A DNA stretch of 21,473 nt from Candidatus Odyssella thessalonicensis (GTDB taxonomy: Bacteria > Pseudomonadota > Alphaproteobacteria > Bin65). A program made the translations under genes and the position numbers. Each line of letters opens with the position of its first letter. Position 1 is the first letter of the stretch. The notes below the pieces were generated by a model. The model was not told where the DNA came from, ran no database searches, and saw only the letters and a program-made list of their open reading frames with translations. Location: assembly GCA_005240015.1 (NCBI GenBank), contig SBBV01000208.1, positions 1-21,473 on the forward strand, written 5' to 3'. This document shows positions 20,868-21,473 of the stretch, one piece after another.

Positions 20868-21473
20868 ACGCCGCCACGACCGCCATCGACATGAGCAGGA
20901 GCACGCCAATCACCAGCGCGACGACGCCGGCCCAGCCGAACGCGGCGTAGGCGGGGGCGGGGACGAGCGCGCCGACGCTGCCGCCGATGTAGTAGGCGGA
21001 GACGTAGAGCCCGACCGCGCTCGAGCGGCCGGCGATGTTGGCGGTGGCGAGAAAGCCGTTGGCCAGCGCCTGGCAGACGAAGCCGCACGCCGCCGCGATC
21101 CCGAGTCCCACGACGATCGCCGCGAGTGAGGGTGCCAACGTGAGCGCCAGCGCCGCGCCCCACACGATGATCGCGAGCACGGCCACGCGGCGACGGCCGA
21201 ACCGCATCACGGCGCGTCCGCTCCACGGGGTGACGAGCACCCCGAAGAGGTAGACGATGAAGATCGAGCCCAGCGCCGAAGCGGAGAGCGCGTAGGGCGG
21301 GGCGGCGAGATGGAAGTTCACATAGGTGAACGCCGCCGCGAACGCGAACAGGATCGCGAAGCCGACGGCGAAGGTGGCGAGGAGGCGCGTATCGCGGAGA
21401 TGGCGCGGCATCGCGCGCAGCGCACTTGCGAGATCGGCGGCAGGCAGGAACTTCCGCTCGCGCGGCAGCGAGA
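20857..21473 (-). CDS. MFS transporter, C-terminal part (5' end outside the window)
   Basis: About 204 residues, open at the window edge. The frame continues upstream of the ATG at 21411 as LPRERKFLPAADLASALRA, so 21411 is internal. About six membrane helices are visible, the second half of a 12-helix major facilitator. SGRAVMRFGRRRVAVLAI is the conserved cytoplasmic loop motif, and GLYVSAYYIGGSVGALVPAPAYAAFGWAGVVAL resembles the YnfM-like drug/metabolite exporter group. Substrate is unknown. It lies upstream of the terminase-like gene on the same strand, but a strong promoter in the 103-base gap suggests separate transcription. Confidence 0.85.
   Translation of the reverse strand, partial: SLPRERKFLPAADLASALRAMPRHLRDTRLLATFAVGFAILFAFAAAFTYVNFHLAAPPYALSASALGSIFIVYLFGVLVTPWSGRAVMRFGRRRVAVLAIIVWGAALALTLAPSLAAIVVGLGIAAACGFVCQALANGFLATANIAGRSSAVGLYVSAYYIGGSVGALVPAPAYAAFGWAGVVALVIGVLLLMSMAVVAAWRA

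Overview
The window is about 21.5 kb of very GC-rich DNA with high GC in third codon positions, short gaps between genes and long spurious antisense frames. These traits, together with the gene families, suggest an alphaproteobacterium (Rhodospirillales or Hyphomicrobiales type). That placement is inference, because no rRNA or other marker gene is present. I see no tRNA, rRNA, CRISPR array or insertion sequence.

Layout. (1) 1-860, minus: start of a PBP4-type D-Ala-D-Ala carboxypeptidase, cut by the window edge. (2) 997-2590, plus: a two-gene unit of an ICL/PEP-mutase family enzyme and an arylmalonate decarboxylase/maleate isomerase-like protein. (3) 2591-3615: a gene-poor kilobase with hairpins, a strong stem-loop terminator, a 16-codon lysine-rich micro-ORF with a good ribosome binding site, and two palindromes. 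(4) 8170 down to 3616, minus: a six-gene operon of ketopantoate-reductase-like protein, KKCGH-type ICL/PEPM lyase, GNAT acetyltransferase, RidA-family protein, isochorismatase-family hydrolase and MBL-fold hydrolase. A class II aldolase/adducin protein diverges from it (8310-9110, plus). (5) 9111-10937, minus: a BenE-type symporter with a tail of about 194 residues. (6) 11084-13555, plus: a fusion of an SDR-type epimerase, an SPW membrane module and a VKOR-like domain. (7) 13628-19225, plus: a MarR regulator followed by a complete branched-chain-amino-acid-type (HAAT) ABC importer (binding protein, two permeases, two ATPases). A complex inverted repeat sits between the two ATPase genes. (8) 19257-19886, plus: ExoD family protein. 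(9) 20753-19920, minus: a protein with a phage terminase-small-subunit-like domain and a basic tail encoded by a helically phased octamer array. (10) 20857-21473, minus: C-terminal part of an MFS transporter.

How it fits together. MarR plus HAAT importer, BenE symporter, aldolase, two ICL/PEPM enzymes, RidA, isochorismatase-type and MBL hydrolases and the AMDase-like protein look like an uptake-and-catabolism neighbourhood for small carboxylates or aromatic/N-heterocyclic acids. The substrate cannot be read from sequence. Several enzymes lack the residue that defines the best-known member of their family (RidA-like lacks the Arg, AMDase-like lacks both Cys, one ICL/PEPM lacks KKCGH), so transferring textbook functions would be unsafe. 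The least explained items are the micro-ORF, the octamer array with its terminase-like gene, and the SDR-SPW-VKOR fusion.
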